From: Phormidium tenue FACHB-1050
Lineage (GTDB): Bacteria > Cyanobacteriota > Cyanobacteriia > Pseudanabaenales > Pseudanabaenaceae
Direction: 5' to 3'
Assembly: GCF_014696925.1 (NCBI RefSeq)
Contig: NZ_JACJQY010000023.1
Span: forward strand, 1-64,000
Length of the DNA stretch: 64,000 nt
Shown here piece after piece: positions 32,123 through 40,611 of this stretch. Below the pieces are notes generated by a model. It saw only the letters and a list, made by a program, of their open reading frames with translations. It was not told where the DNA came from and searched no databases. The position numbers and the translations under genes were made by a program. Position 1 is the first letter of the stretch. The number at the start of each line of letters is the position of its first letter.

Positions 32123-32374
32123 CTATGATGCAACCGTCCTTTCAAAAATATCCTCATTAGCTACTAGGCGATAAGCATAGAGCAACGCTGCATAAATATC
32201 AGCAATTTCTAAATCTGGATAATCCTCCAAAATTTCCTGCATTGCCGCTCCCTTAGACAAAAGCTCCAAAATCATCGCCACCGAAATTCTCATACCGCGA
32301 ATTATTGGCTTACCACCCAAAATATTACGGTCAAAAGTAATTCTTGATAGCAATGATTCATTAGTAACTGACAT
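32123..32374 (-). CDS. DUF433 antitoxin
   Basis: 83 residues. ITFDRNILGGKPIIRGMRISV is the DUF433 signature, followed by a helix-turn-helix-like part (ILEDYPDLEIADIYAAL) that probably binds DNA and autoregulates. Pairs with the DUF5615 toxin immediately downstream. The cassette is flanked on both sides by degenerate lepB tails. Confidence 0.88.
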   Translation of the reverse strand: MSVTNESLLSRITFDRNILGGKPIIRGMRISVAMILELLSKGAAMQEILEDYPDLEIADIYAALLYAYRLVANEDIFERTVAS

Positions 32375-32407
32375 AAATCTATCCTCTACTGTTCTGTCTC
32401 TTGCGTT

Positions 32408-32470
32408 TTAGATATTACTTACTCGTTGTAATTGCCCCTAATCGATCACCCAAGGGGAAAATCTTAAATC
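32408..32470 (-). pseudogene. Degenerate copy of the lepB 3' end (first repeat)
   Basis: The minus strand reads FKIFPLGDRLGAITTSK followed by TAA, almost identical to the last residues of lepB at 33294. Base-level similarity covers about 60 bases, including a few beyond the stop. It lies between the PIN cassette (32485-33218) and the DUF433/DUF5615 cassette (31773-32374). Confidence 0.88.
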
Positions 32471-32484
32471 TAACTGATTGAAGC

Positions 32485-32940
32485 TCAATCAATAGTGATA
32501 TTTTGCCATAACTCGGCGGCAATAAATCTTGATAGATGTCCCACATTCGTTGTCGCAATTACAACATCTGTAGCGCCAAGCGTCATAGCTTGAGCTACCA
32601 AAATCATATCGCCATCAATCGTTTTATCACCCGATGTGGGTTGCCCTTGCTGACGAGCTTGCGCCCAAAGTTGTGCAGCTTGACGCATTGCAACCGTTTT
32701 AATCGGTAAATACTCAATCAACTTTGCTAAATCATCTAGACGAGAAAGCCCTTTAGTCTTGTTTGCTCGTAACAACTCACGACGAACCTCATAATCTGCA
32801 ATCTCTGGAATGATAATTCGACTTGCTGCCGTGATGTGAGCTTGTAACCACTGGGCGCAAGCTACACTTTCTGGAGATAGCTTTGGATTTGTTACTAGAC
32901 CAAGTAGTCCAGAATCCAATATTATGACGCGATTCACCAA
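32485..32940 (-). CDS. PIN-domain toxin
   Basis: 151 residues: ILDSGLLGLV with the first Asp, EVRRELLR with the Glu, and DKTIDGDMILVAQA with later acidic residues, fitting a VapC-like PIN ribonuclease. It overlaps its antitoxin gene by seven bases. Target RNA unknown. Confidence 0.85.
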   Translation of the reverse strand: MVNRVIILDSGLLGLVTNPKLSPESVACAQWLQAHITAASRIIIPEIADYEVRRELLRANKTKGLSRLDDLAKLIEYLPIKTVAMRQAAQLWAQARQQGQPTSGDKTIDGDMILVAQAMTLGATDVVIATTNVGHLSRFIAAELWQNITID

Positions 32941-33218
32941 GTTACACCCTTCATCTCAACTGGGAATAGTTTGCGATCGCTGAGACGATCCTTATCTAAT
33001 GCACAGATCAAATATTGACCTGTTTCTTGCTGTTCATCACTATCTTCCTCATCTATCCAAGACTGGATTAAATCAACCGCTTTAGTTTGTTTTTGTCTTA
33101 AAAGAATAAAGCTTGTTAATAAATCCAATGTCACAGATTCAATGGAAAGCCCTTTTTGATTGGCTTCTTGCAAGAGATACTCCTCAACTTCTGATGGTAG
33201 GTTAAGGGTTAGAGTCAT
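32934..33218 (-). CDS. Antitoxin partner of the PIN toxin
   Basis: 94 residues beginning MTLTLNLPSEVEEYLLQEANQKG, a ribbon-helix-helix-like N-terminus as in many antitoxins. An acidic hinge (DEEDSDEQQE) and a short tail that would wrap the toxin follow. It overlaps the toxin start and lies 75 bases downstream of lepB. Confidence 0.8.
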   Translation of the reverse strand: MTLTLNLPSEVEEYLLQEANQKGLSIESVTLDLLTSFILLRQKQTKAVDLIQSWIDEEDSDEQQETGQYLICALDKDRLSDRKLFPVEMKGVTW

Positions 33219-33293
33219 GTATTTTCTTAAGTATATTTATTAGTAGTTTAACATTCAGATTTTCCAGCGGTTATCCTAATACAAATTTAGGCG

Positions 33294-33872
33294 TTATTTA
33301 CTCGTTGTAATTTCACCTAAACGATCGCCAAAAGGAAAAAACCTAATAGTCGCTTTACCGATGACATTTTCCTTTGGCAAAAATCCCCAAATATGTGAAT
33401 CATTACTGTGATTGCGATTGTCACCCATCATCCAATAATGACCTTTGGGAACAGTCACAGTACGCATCATGTATTTAGGAGATTCCGCAATATATGGCTC
33501 ATCAAGAGGTTCATCATTGCGATAGACCTTGCCACCACGTACTCCAATGCGATCGCCTTCGATGCCAATCAAGCGCTTGATATATGCCTTACTCGTATCA
33601 TCGATCGCAGGAGACTTTGGTGGATAGAAAATCAAAATATCGCCACGTTGGGGTTCTTGCCATTGCATTGAGATTTTATCAACCAAGATGCGATCGCCCA
33701 CTTGCAAAGTTGGCTCCATTGAGCCAGAGGGTATGAAGCGCGGCTCGACTATAAACGCACGCAGAAATAAAGCGATCGCAAGAGCCACAACAAAAATCCG
33801 AATGGTTTCACCATGTTGTTGCCACCAAGGCTTAATGGGAACTTGCGGATCGAGCTTAATTTCTGTGGACAT
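33294..33872 (-). CDS. lepB: Signal peptidase I (copy 1)
   Basis: 192 residues: short cytosolic N-terminus, one membrane helix (IRIFVVALAIALFLRAFIV), catalytic Ser in PSGSMEPTL and Lys in YIKRLIGIEGD, and the conserved GDNRNHSNDSHIWGF. It removes signal peptides at the membrane. It lies 72 bases downstream of a second lepB paralogue. Its last codons are the parent of two degenerate tail copies downstream. Confidence 0.96.
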   Translation of the reverse strand: MSTEIKLDPQVPIKPWWQQHGETIRIFVVALAIALFLRAFIVEPRFIPSGSMEPTLQVGDRILVDKISMQWQEPQRGDILIFYPPKSPAIDDTSKAYIKRLIGIEGDRIGVRGGKVYRNDEPLDEPYIAESPKYMMRTVTVPKGHYWMMGDNRNHSNDSHIWGFLPKENVIGKATIRFFPFGDRLGEITTSK

Positions 33873-33904
33873 GTATCAATTTCTGTGAGAGGACAAATCT
33901 TTGT

Positions 33905-33929
33905 CCCCCTCTCCTTTTGGGAGAGGGGG
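33905..33929. terminator. GC-rich hairpin between the two lepB genes
   Basis: Ten-base perfect arms CCCCCTCTCC/GGAGAGGGGG with a five-base loop. It lies in the 72-base gap and may limit readthrough from the upstream copy. Confidence 0.55.
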
Positions 33930-33944
33930 CTGGGGGGTAAGGGT

Positions 33945-34637
33945 CTAGTATTTAGGAACGTTTAAATTACCAGCACGATTGTCAAAGGGCCAGTAGCGAA
34001 ACATCGCCCTGCCAACTAGATTCTCTTCGGGCATAAATCCCCATGCGTGAGAATCCAAACTGTTATTGCGGTTATCACCCATTACCCAATATTTACCATT
34101 TGGCACAGTGAAAAATGGATGCCCTTTACCCGACTGCACATTGTCAGGGCGGAAGCAGTTAGGACAGAGCGCGTCATCTTGGGTTGGCAGAGTGTAAGTT
34201 GGCGGTGATGCAATGTATGGCTCATTGAGAGGCACATCATTTATAAAGACTTTGCCATCATGAATGCTGATGCGATCGCCTGGCAACCCAATCACCCGCT
34301 TGATATAGACCTTAGACGCATCGGGAACAACAGGATTAACGGGTGGATTAAAGACGATAATTTCGCCGCGTTCGGGCTTGCGCCAACGTATTGAAAGCTT
34401 ATCGATAATTAAGCGATCGTCAATTAATAAAGTCGGCTCCATCGAGCTAGAAGGAATATAACGTGGCTCAGCAATAAATATTCTTACGCCAACTGCTAAC
34501 AAAATGGCCACTGTGACAGTGGGCAAGTTATCAGCCAAGAAATTTTTAAATGAATTTTCTTGTTTATGAACAGGTGGCGCTGGCTTAGGATCGGTGGGCG
34601 GATTGCTGGGGCGATCGCTAGATTTATCAGATGACAT
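33945..34637 (-). CDS. lepB: Signal peptidase I (copy 2)
   Basis: 230 residues with catalytic Ser in PSSSMEPTL and Lys in YIKRVIGLPGD. A longer proline-rich cytosolic N-terminus and an extra insertion with a CxxC pair (DALCPNCFRPDN) distinguish it from copy 1. Two or more signal peptidases are usual in cyanobacteria, where they may divide thylakoid and plasma-membrane work. That division is not readable here. Confidence 0.96.
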   Translation of the reverse strand: MSSDKSSDRPSNPPTDPKPAPPVHKQENSFKNFLADNLPTVTVAILLAVGVRIFIAEPRYIPSSSMEPTLLIDDRLIIDKLSIRWRKPERGEIIVFNPPVNPVVPDASKVYIKRVIGLPGDRISIHDGKVFINDVPLNEPYIASPPTYTLPTQDDALCPNCFRPDNVQSGKGHPFFTVPNGKYWVMGDNRNNSLDSHAWGFMPEENLVGRAMFRYWPFDNRAGNLNVPKY

Positions 34638-34712
34638 AGAAATGCTCGCGGGATATGTACTTATCTTAAAGCGTATTTAGATAGTAAGTGTGGCGCAAAA
34701 TTGCCATACTTG

Positions 34713-36542
34713 CTACTTTTTCAAGGCACTGGGAACTTCGATCTCGTGATCACCAGATAGGTTAAATTCTTGATGAATGACTTTCAGTGCTTGTTCCGCT
34801 TGGTGATCGCGCACTACGCAGCTTACTTTAATTTCAGATGTGGCGATCATCTCAATATTAATATCTGAATTAGCGAGAGCGCTAAACATGCGGGCGGCAA
34901 TCCCCGACTGATGGATCATATTTGCGCCCACAATACTGACTTTACTAATATCAGCGTCGCAAGTTACTTCGCCGTAGCCAAGTGCTTTTGTATATTGTTT
35001 GAGGGCAGTTTCAGCTTTAGCAAGATCAGCGATCGCTACAGTAAAGGCGATTTCGTTAACATCGCGATCGGACTGCGATTGGACGATCATATCCAAACTA
35101 ATATTTTGCTCAACAAGCTGCTCAAGGATTTTTGCCGCCATCCCTGGGCGATCGGGGACTTGCTGCACGGCAATTCTGGCACGATTTCGATCTAGCGCGA
35201 CCCCACGCACAGGCGAAATATTGGCGTTAGCTTCCGATGTAATCTCACAGGCTTGATGAGATTGCACGGGTACGTCGAAGGTTTTTTGGATCGCCGCGAT
35301 CGCTGCCTCACCATCAGTCGATGCTATCACGCAACTGATTTTAATTTCAGAAGTGGAAATCATTTGAATATTGATCCCTGATTCTGCCAGAGCCGTGAAC
35401 ATTTGTGCGGCGACACCTGGTTGTCCGATCATGCCCACACCCATAATGCTGATTTTGGCAATGGCTGAGTCAACGGTGACTAAACTCGCGCCAATTTCTA
35501 AACTACGGGTGACCACTTCAGCAAGTTGCAGTTGCTTTTGAGGAATCGTAAAGGCAATGTCATTTACGCCTTCGGTTTCTTGCACCGCTTGGATAATTAA
35601 GTCAACATTGATCCCTTGATCAGCGAGAGATTTAAATAGCTGTGAGGCGATCCCAGGGCGATCAGGAATTTGTAACAGTGCAATTTTGACTTGATCATAA
35701 TCAATTGAAACTGTCTCGACGAAACGATTCACTTCTAAGGCTTTCAGGTTACCTGTGCCGAAGCGAGGCGAAGTGATCACCGTACCCGCATCATCTAGCC
35801 AACTCGATCGCACACACATTTTTACGCCAAAGTTACGTGCAATTTCCACAGAACGCGGATGCAAAACTTTTGCGCCTAAACTGGCTAGTTCTAGCATTTC
35901 ATCGCAAGTAATTTCTGCTAGCATTTGCGCCTTGGGGACAATGCGCGGGTCAGTGGTCAAAATTCCGGGGACATCAGTATATATTTCGCAAATGTCAGCA
36001 TTGATCGCGGCGGCGATCGCTACTGCCGAGGTGTCAGAACCTCCGCGCCCTAAAGTGGTAATTTCATTGCTCGGTAAGCCAGTGGCTGGATCAATAGCTA
36101 CACCTTGAAATCCTGCGATCACCACGACCTTACCAAGATCCAGCGCCGCTCTGATTTGTTCTGGTTCTACATATAAAATTCTGGCGCGGGTATGGTTTGG
36201 CTCCGTGACCACCCTGACTTGAGATCCATTCATAGCGATCGCAGGTTGCCCTACTGCTTGCAACGCCATACTTAAGGCCGCGATCGTGATCTGCTCCCCT
36301 GTTGCCAAGAGCAAATCCATTTCTCTCTCTTTTGCAGCAATTTCGGCAAGGGTCGGGTCAGGAGTTGCTGAAACTAATTCGGCGAGAGCCACCAAACCAT
36401 CTGTGGTTTTGCCCATCGCTGAAACCACGACTACAACTTGATTGCTAGCATCAACTGTCCGCTTAATGCGATCGCGGACTGCCTTAATGCGATCGGCATC
36501 GGCTACGGAGGAGCCACCATATTTCTGAACTATTAACGCCAT
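34713..36542 (-). CDS. lysC: Aspartate kinase with tandem ACT domains
   Basis: 609 residues from MALIVQKYGGSSVAD. The kinase domain (about 1-250) has the KxGGxS start and GRGGSDTSAVA. It is followed by two pairs of ACT domains, as in cyanobacterial enzymes, which bind lysine and threonine for feedback control. First step of the aspartate family of amino acids. The open frame extends 25 codons upstream to 36617, but the conserved N-terminus sets the start at 36542. Confidence 0.95.
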   Translation of the reverse strand: MALIVQKYGGSSVADADRIKAVRDRIKRTVDASNQVVVVVSAMGKTTDGLVALAELVSATPDPTLAEIAAKEREMDLLLATGEQITIAALSMALQAVGQPAIAMNGSQVRVVTEPNHTRARILYVEPEQIRAALDLGKVVVIAGFQGVAIDPATGLPSNEITTLGRGGSDTSAVAIAAAINADICEIYTDVPGILTTDPRIVPKAQMLAEITCDEMLELASLGAKVLHPRSVEIARNFGVKMCVRSSWLDDAGTVITSPRFGTGNLKALEVNRFVETVSIDYDQVKIALLQIPDRPGIASQLFKSLADQGINVDLIIQAVQETEGVNDIAFTIPQKQLQLAEVVTRSLEIGASLVTVDSAIAKISIMGVGMIGQPGVAAQMFTALAESGINIQMISTSEIKISCVIASTDGEAAIAAIQKTFDVPVQSHQACEITSEANANISPVRGVALDRNRARIAVQQVPDRPGMAAKILEQLVEQNISLDMIVQSQSDRDVNEIAFTVAIADLAKAETALKQYTKALGYGEVTCDADISKVSIVGANMIHQSGIAARMFSALANSDINIEMIATSEIKVSCVVRDHQAEQALKVIHQEFNLSGDHEIEVPSALKK

Positions 36543-36588
36543 TCGTGAGGGGAATTTTTTTAACCGATGAAAGAATTTATTGCAGAGT

Positions 36589-36693
36589 AATACCAATTCA
36601 CAAAAGTGTTGACACACTTTCGTGAATTAAAAACCAAACCCTGTAAGGGTTTTAAAATCACAAAATGGCGTAGCCATTTTGTGATTTGGTATA
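36589..36693. repeat. About 105-bp tripartite palindromic repeat (copy 2, best preserved)
   Basis: Ends AATACCAA and TTGGTATA are inverted repeats. Inside are three hairpins: AATTCACAAAAGTGT with its near complement, AAACCC-TGTA-GGGTTT, and the 15-bp stem at 36655-36687 with apex GGC-GTA-GCC. It lies upstream of the aspartate kinase gene. The remaining 36700-36986 shows only a short AGGTGA/TCACCT inverted repeat. Confidence 0.85.
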
Positions 36694-36986
36694 ATCATCA
36701 TACATTCGTTAGCGATCGGCAAAATAGAATGAGGTGATTCACCTTAGCTATTCTCATGATGAAATCAATTTTGGGGTTAGCCGCACCCACGGCGCGGATT
36801 GGTTTTGAACCCAGAAATTCAGCAATTGAAACAAAGCACCACAAATTTGGGAATAATTAAAAGTTTTTTACGATACATTGCGATCGCGCAAATTGCCAAG
36901 TATTGTTAAGATAATCCGTAAATTTGCTCCGATGGTATGATTGCCTAGTGAGGAGTAAACATGTACTTAACAAGGAACTGTCTTTT

Positions 36987-38591
36987 ATGCAAACGGGGTC
37001 TGTTTCTCCACTGGTTCTGATCATTTTAGACGGCTGGGGACATAGGGAAGAAACCGAGGGCAATGCGATCGCCGCAGCAAATACTCCCGTCATGGATAGT
37101 CTGTGGAGTACCTACCCCAAAACTCTCCTCCAAGCCTCTGGCAAAGATGTTGGCTTACCAAAAGGTCAAATGGGCAACTCTGAAGTTGGACATTTAAATA
37201 TTGGTGCAGGTCGAGTTGTCCCTCAAGAATTAGTAAGAATTTCTGATGCCGTCGATGATGGCTCATTATTGTCAAATTCTGTACTAGTCCAAGTTTGTGA
37301 AAAAGTCAAAGCGAATCGTAGTAAATTGCATCTGATCGGACTTTGCTCCGATGGTGGCGTACATTCACATATTGATCATCTATTGGGATTACTAGATTTA
37401 GCCAAGTCTCAAGGAATTGAAGATGTCTGTATTCATGTGATTACCGATGGTCGCGACACCTTGCCCCATTCAGGGATCAACTTTATTCGGCTTTTACAAG
37501 CACATATTAAAAAGATTGGTGTTGGGCGCATTGTCACGATCAGTGGACGTTACTTTGTCATGGATCGTGATAAGCGCTGGGATCGCGTCCAAAAAGCCTA
37601 TGAAGTTTTGACAAGTGATCAAATTACTACTGAGCTAACTGAGCCAACAGACTTACTGGAATCCGCCTACAAAGAAAAAATTACCGACGAATTTTTACCA
37701 CCTACTCGCGTCGCCCATGGCGCGATCGCCTCAGGTGATGGCGTAATTTGCTTTAATTTCCGTCCTGATCGCTCCCGTGAAATCACCCAAGCTCTAGTTG
37801 CCAAAAACTTTACAGGTTTTGAACGCGAACCTATTGAGCATCTTGCCTATGCAACTTTTACACAGTACGACAGTGCTTTACCTGTACCTGTTGCCTTTCT
37901 GCCACAAAATTTAACTAATTTGCTGGGGCCAGTTGTCGCACAGCATGGACTAAAACAGTTACGCCTCGCCGAAACTGAGAAATATGCCCATGTCACCTAT
38001 TTCTTTGATGGTGGACTGGAAGAAGCTAGTGAAGGCGATGATCGGGTGCTGGTCAATAGTCCGCGTGTGTCTACCTATGATCAAGAGCCAGCCATGTCGG
38101 CTGCCGAGGTAACGCGCATTGCTGCGGAGGCGATCGCCAAGCGGATTTACTCGCTAATCGTGATTAACTACGCTAACCCTGACATGGTCGGTCACACTGG
38201 CAATTTTGAAGCGACAGTTAAGGCTCTCGAACATGTTGATCGATGTTTAGGCAAGCTATTGTCTAGCATCGCCAATGCTGGCGGTACGGCTTTAATCACC
38301 GCCGATCATGGCAATGCCGAATATATGTGGGATGAGCATGGCAATCCTTGGACGGCTCATTCCAGCAATCCTGTGCCATTTATTTTGGTCGAGGGCGAAG
38401 GTCGCAAGATTTATGGTCATGGTGCTGATGTAAGACTCAAACAGTCTGGCGGTCGTCTCGCAGACATTGCCCCTACGATTTTAGAAATTCTGCAAGTTCC
38501 CCAACCAGAAGAAATGACAGGAGTTTCTTTATTAGAAACCGCAATTTATGAGATCAAAGCCACTAAAACTCCAGTCAAAATTGGCAAATAG
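36987..38591 (+). CDS. gpmI: 2,3-bisphosphoglycerate-independent phosphoglycerate mutase
   Basis: 534 residues, converting 3- and 2-phosphoglycerate in glycolysis. Metal-binding Asp in LIILDGWGHRE, the phosphorylated Ser in GNSEVGHLNIGAGR, and late metal ligands in TADHGNAEYMWDE. The open frame begins at 36924, but the AAGGA at 36972-36976 and the family N-terminus select the ATG at 36987. Confidence 0.96.
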   Translation: MQTGSVSPLVLIILDGWGHREETEGNAIAAANTPVMDSLWSTYPKTLLQASGKDVGLPKGQMGNSEVGHLNIGAGRVVPQELVRISDAVDDGSLLSNSVLVQVCEKVKANRSKLHLIGLCSDGGVHSHIDHLLGLLDLAKSQGIEDVCIHVITDGRDTLPHSGINFIRLLQAHIKKIGVGRIVTISGRYFVMDRDKRWDRVQKAYEVLTSDQITTELTEPTDLLESAYKEKITDEFLPPTRVAHGAIASGDGVICFNFRPDRSREITQALVAKNFTGFEREPIEHLAYATFTQYDSALPVPVAFLPQNLTNLLGPVVAQHGLKQLRLAETEKYAHVTYFFDGGLEEASEGDDRVLVNSPRVSTYDQEPAMSAAEVTRIAAEAIAKRIYSLIVINYANPDMVGHTGNFEATVKALEHVDRCLGKLLSSIANAGGTALITADHGNAEYMWDEHGNPWTAHSSNPVPFILVEGEGRKIYGHGADVRLKQSGGRLADIAPTILEILQVPQPEEMTGVSLLETAIYEIKATKTPVKIGK

Positions 38592-38644
38592 TTTAGTGAA
38601 GCCTACTTACTTCACCTTGTAGGGTGTTAGTGCAGCGTAACGCA

Positions 38645-38689
38645 CCATATAAATGAAGGCGGCGCTTCGCGCCGCCTTCATTTATATGG
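38645..38689. repeat. Hairpin, 21-bp perfect stem, apex GGCGC-TTC-GCGCC
   Basis: Arms 38645-38665 and 38669-38689 around TTC. The minus strand carries GCGAAGC. It lies 53 bases after the gpmI stop. Confidence 0.9.
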
Positions 38690-38788
38690 GTTTTGAGGTA
38701 ACACTCATTTTTAGTTTTAGGTTGCAAAATATAGAGGGTGGTAAGCCTAGCTTGTCACCCTCTATATTTTTGTAAAAGGTTCACTTGC

Positions 38789-39622
38789 ATGTCAAAACTT
38801 ACCAGACGCGAATTCATCGCCGTTACTAGTCTCACGGCTGGCTTTGCGATCGCTGTGCAGCCAATTTCCGCGAAAGTAATTACCACTGACAACAAAGGGA
38901 TCGTTGCAGGCGAAGTCAAAATTCCTACGAAAGATGGCGTAATTCCAGCCTATCGGGCTAGACCAACTTTGGGCAAAGACTTTCCTGTGATCTTAGTTAT
39001 TCAAGAAATCTTTGGCGTTCATGCTTATATCCAAGATGTATGCCGTCGCCTCGCTAAATTAGGTTATCTAGCGATCGCCCCTGAAATGTTTTATCGACAG
39101 GGTGATGTGTCAAAACTGACGGATATTGCTGAGATTCGCAAAGTGGTTAGTAAAGTACCTGACGAGCAGGTAATGTCTGACCTTGATGCAACTGTGGCAT
39201 GGGCGATGAAATCTGCGAAGGGAGATCCAACCAAACTGGGAATTACAGGTTTTTGCTGGGGTGGTCGAATCACTTGGCTTTATGCTGCTCATAACCCTAA
39301 AGTCAAGGCTGGTGTCGCATGGTATGGCAGACTTGTGGGCGAATCAACTGCACTCACGCCCAAACATCCAGTTGACATCGCCACGAGTTTACAAGTACCG
39401 ATTTTAGGACTCTATGGTGGCAAAGATACGGGTATTCCTTTAGATACGGTTGAGCAAATGCGCGATCGCCTCAAAGGTTGCAGTACCAAATCCGAAATAG
39501 TTGTTTATCCTGACGCACCTCATGCTTTTCACGCCGATTATCGACCTTCCTACCGTCAATCAGATGCCGAGGATGGCTGGAAACGATTACAGGTTTGGTT
39601 TAAAGTAAATGGAGTTGTTTAA
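38789..39622 (+). CDS. Dienelactone hydrolase family protein, Tat-exported
   Basis: 277 residues. The N-terminus [20 protein letters not shown] is a twin-arginine signal, so export is likely. The alpha/beta-hydrolase domain has the nucleophile Cys in TGFCWGGR, Asp in YGGKDTGIP and His in [11 protein letters not shown], the dienelactone hydrolase triad. The substrate is unknown. The frame opens at 38738, but AAAAGGT just upstream and the Tat motif point to 38789. Confidence 0.9.
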   Translation: MSKLTRREFIAVTSLTAGFAIAVQPISAKVITTDNKGIVAGEVKIPTKDGVIPAYRARPTLGKDFPVILVIQEIFGVHAYIQDVCRRLAKLGYLAIAPEMFYRQGDVSKLTDIAEIRKVVSKVPDEQVMSDLDATVAWAMKSAKGDPTKLGITGFCWGGRITWLYAAHNPKVKAGVAWYGRLVGESTALTPKHPVDIATSLQVPILGLYGGKDTGIPLDTVEQMRDRLKGCSTKSEIVVYPDAPHAFHADYRPSYRQSDAEDGWKRLQVWFKVNGVV

Positions 39623-39639
39623 TCAAAAAACAAAATAAC

Positions 39640-39686
39640 GCTTTGCAAGAAAAAAGAGCGCAATGCGCTCTTTTTTCTTGCAAAGC
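39640..39686. terminator. Hairpin with A/T tracts after the dienelactone hydrolase gene
   Basis: Twenty-two-base perfect arms around AAT, with GAGCGC/GCGCTC at the apex flanked by A-run and T-run. It lies 17 bases after the stop; likely terminator. Confidence 0.8.
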
Positions 39687-39736
39687 TCTATCATGTAAAG
39701 GAGTGTAAAGTATTGTAAACAAATCGTATTTTTAAG

Positions 39737-40453
39737 ATGCAAAGTAAAGTTGTTGTCGTTATCGGTGCAACAGGCGGAATTGGTGCAGCACTTGTACCTA
39801 AACTAGCTGAAGCAGGAGCAAAGTTAGTTCTTGTGGCTAGAGATGCTGATAAGTTAGAAGAGCTAGTCAACAATCTCGAAGATGACTATGATATTGAGGC
39901 GATCGCAGTTCCTACAGATATTACTAAATACGAGCAAGTTGAAGGAATGGTACAACAAGCGATCGCTCAGTTTGGACAGATTGATGTCCTAGTGAATGCC
40001 GCTGGTGCGGGTGTGATGAAGCAATTCCTTCGCATTGAACCGCAAGAACTCGACCAGATGCTTGATCTCAATCTCAAGGGAAATTTTTATACCAGTCAAG
40101 CTGTGGCAAATGTCATGAAGGATCGCAAGGTTGGTCATATCTGTAATGTCATTGGCATTCTTGGCAAACATCCCATGGCTATGGCTTCAGCTTATTGTGC
40201 ATCAAAGTTTGGGGCGATCGGATTTAGTAAATGTATGGCTGATGAAGTTCGACGTTTGGGGATTAAGGTGACTCTATTCTATTTTGGCGGAATTGATTCG
40301 CCATTTTGGGATAACGTCAGCCTGAAGGTTGATCGCAGTAAAATGCTAACGACCGAGACTGCGGCAAATGCAATTATGTTTGCTCTTTCCGCCGATCCAC
40401 AAGCCGTGCCGATGGAAATCAATATTCAACCCGAAAGCCATTTATTCTTTTAA
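39737..40453 (+). CDS. Short-chain dehydrogenase/reductase
   Basis: 238 residues with the Rossmann motif GATGGIGAAL, the NAAGAG strand and active-site Ser/Tyr/Lys (YCASKFG). A bound Asp after LVARDADK points to possible NAD(H) or NADP(H) ambiguity. The substrate is not identifiable. It is flanked by hairpins on both sides, so probably monocistronic. Confidence 0.92.
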   Translation: MQSKVVVVIGATGGIGAALVPKLAEAGAKLVLVARDADKLEELVNNLEDDYDIEAIAVPTDITKYEQVEGMVQQAIAQFGQIDVLVNAAGAGVMKQFLRIEPQELDQMLDLNLKGNFYTSQAVANVMKDRKVGHICNVIGILGKHPMAMASAYCASKFGAIGFSKCMADEVRRLGIKVTLFYFGGIDSPFWDNVSLKVDRSKMLTTETAANAIMFALSADPQAVPMEINIQPESHLFF

Positions 40454-40455
40454 TA

Positions 40456-40510
40456 CAATCCTCAAAAAGAAAAGGCAGCCCAAAGGGCTGCCTTTTCTTT
40501 TTGAGGATTG
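40456..40510. terminator. Hairpin, 26-bp perfect stem, after the SDR gene
   Basis: Arms 40456-40481 and 40485-40510 around AAA, beginning two bases after the stop. The apex GGCAGCCC-AAA-GGGCTGCC is followed by a T-rich arm. Confidence 0.85.
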
Positions 40511-40611
40511 TTTACTGAGAAGTATTTCTATCTCACCAAAATCAAGTTTAATGATAAGAAAGCAAATTCTTATCTAGCCTTCTGTCAGCTTGCCTAAATT
40601 TGGAGATCAAA

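Noticed and set aside
34999-35256. Plus-strand frames within the aspartate kinase region
   Set aside because: Antisense shadows of the ACT-domain coding sequence.
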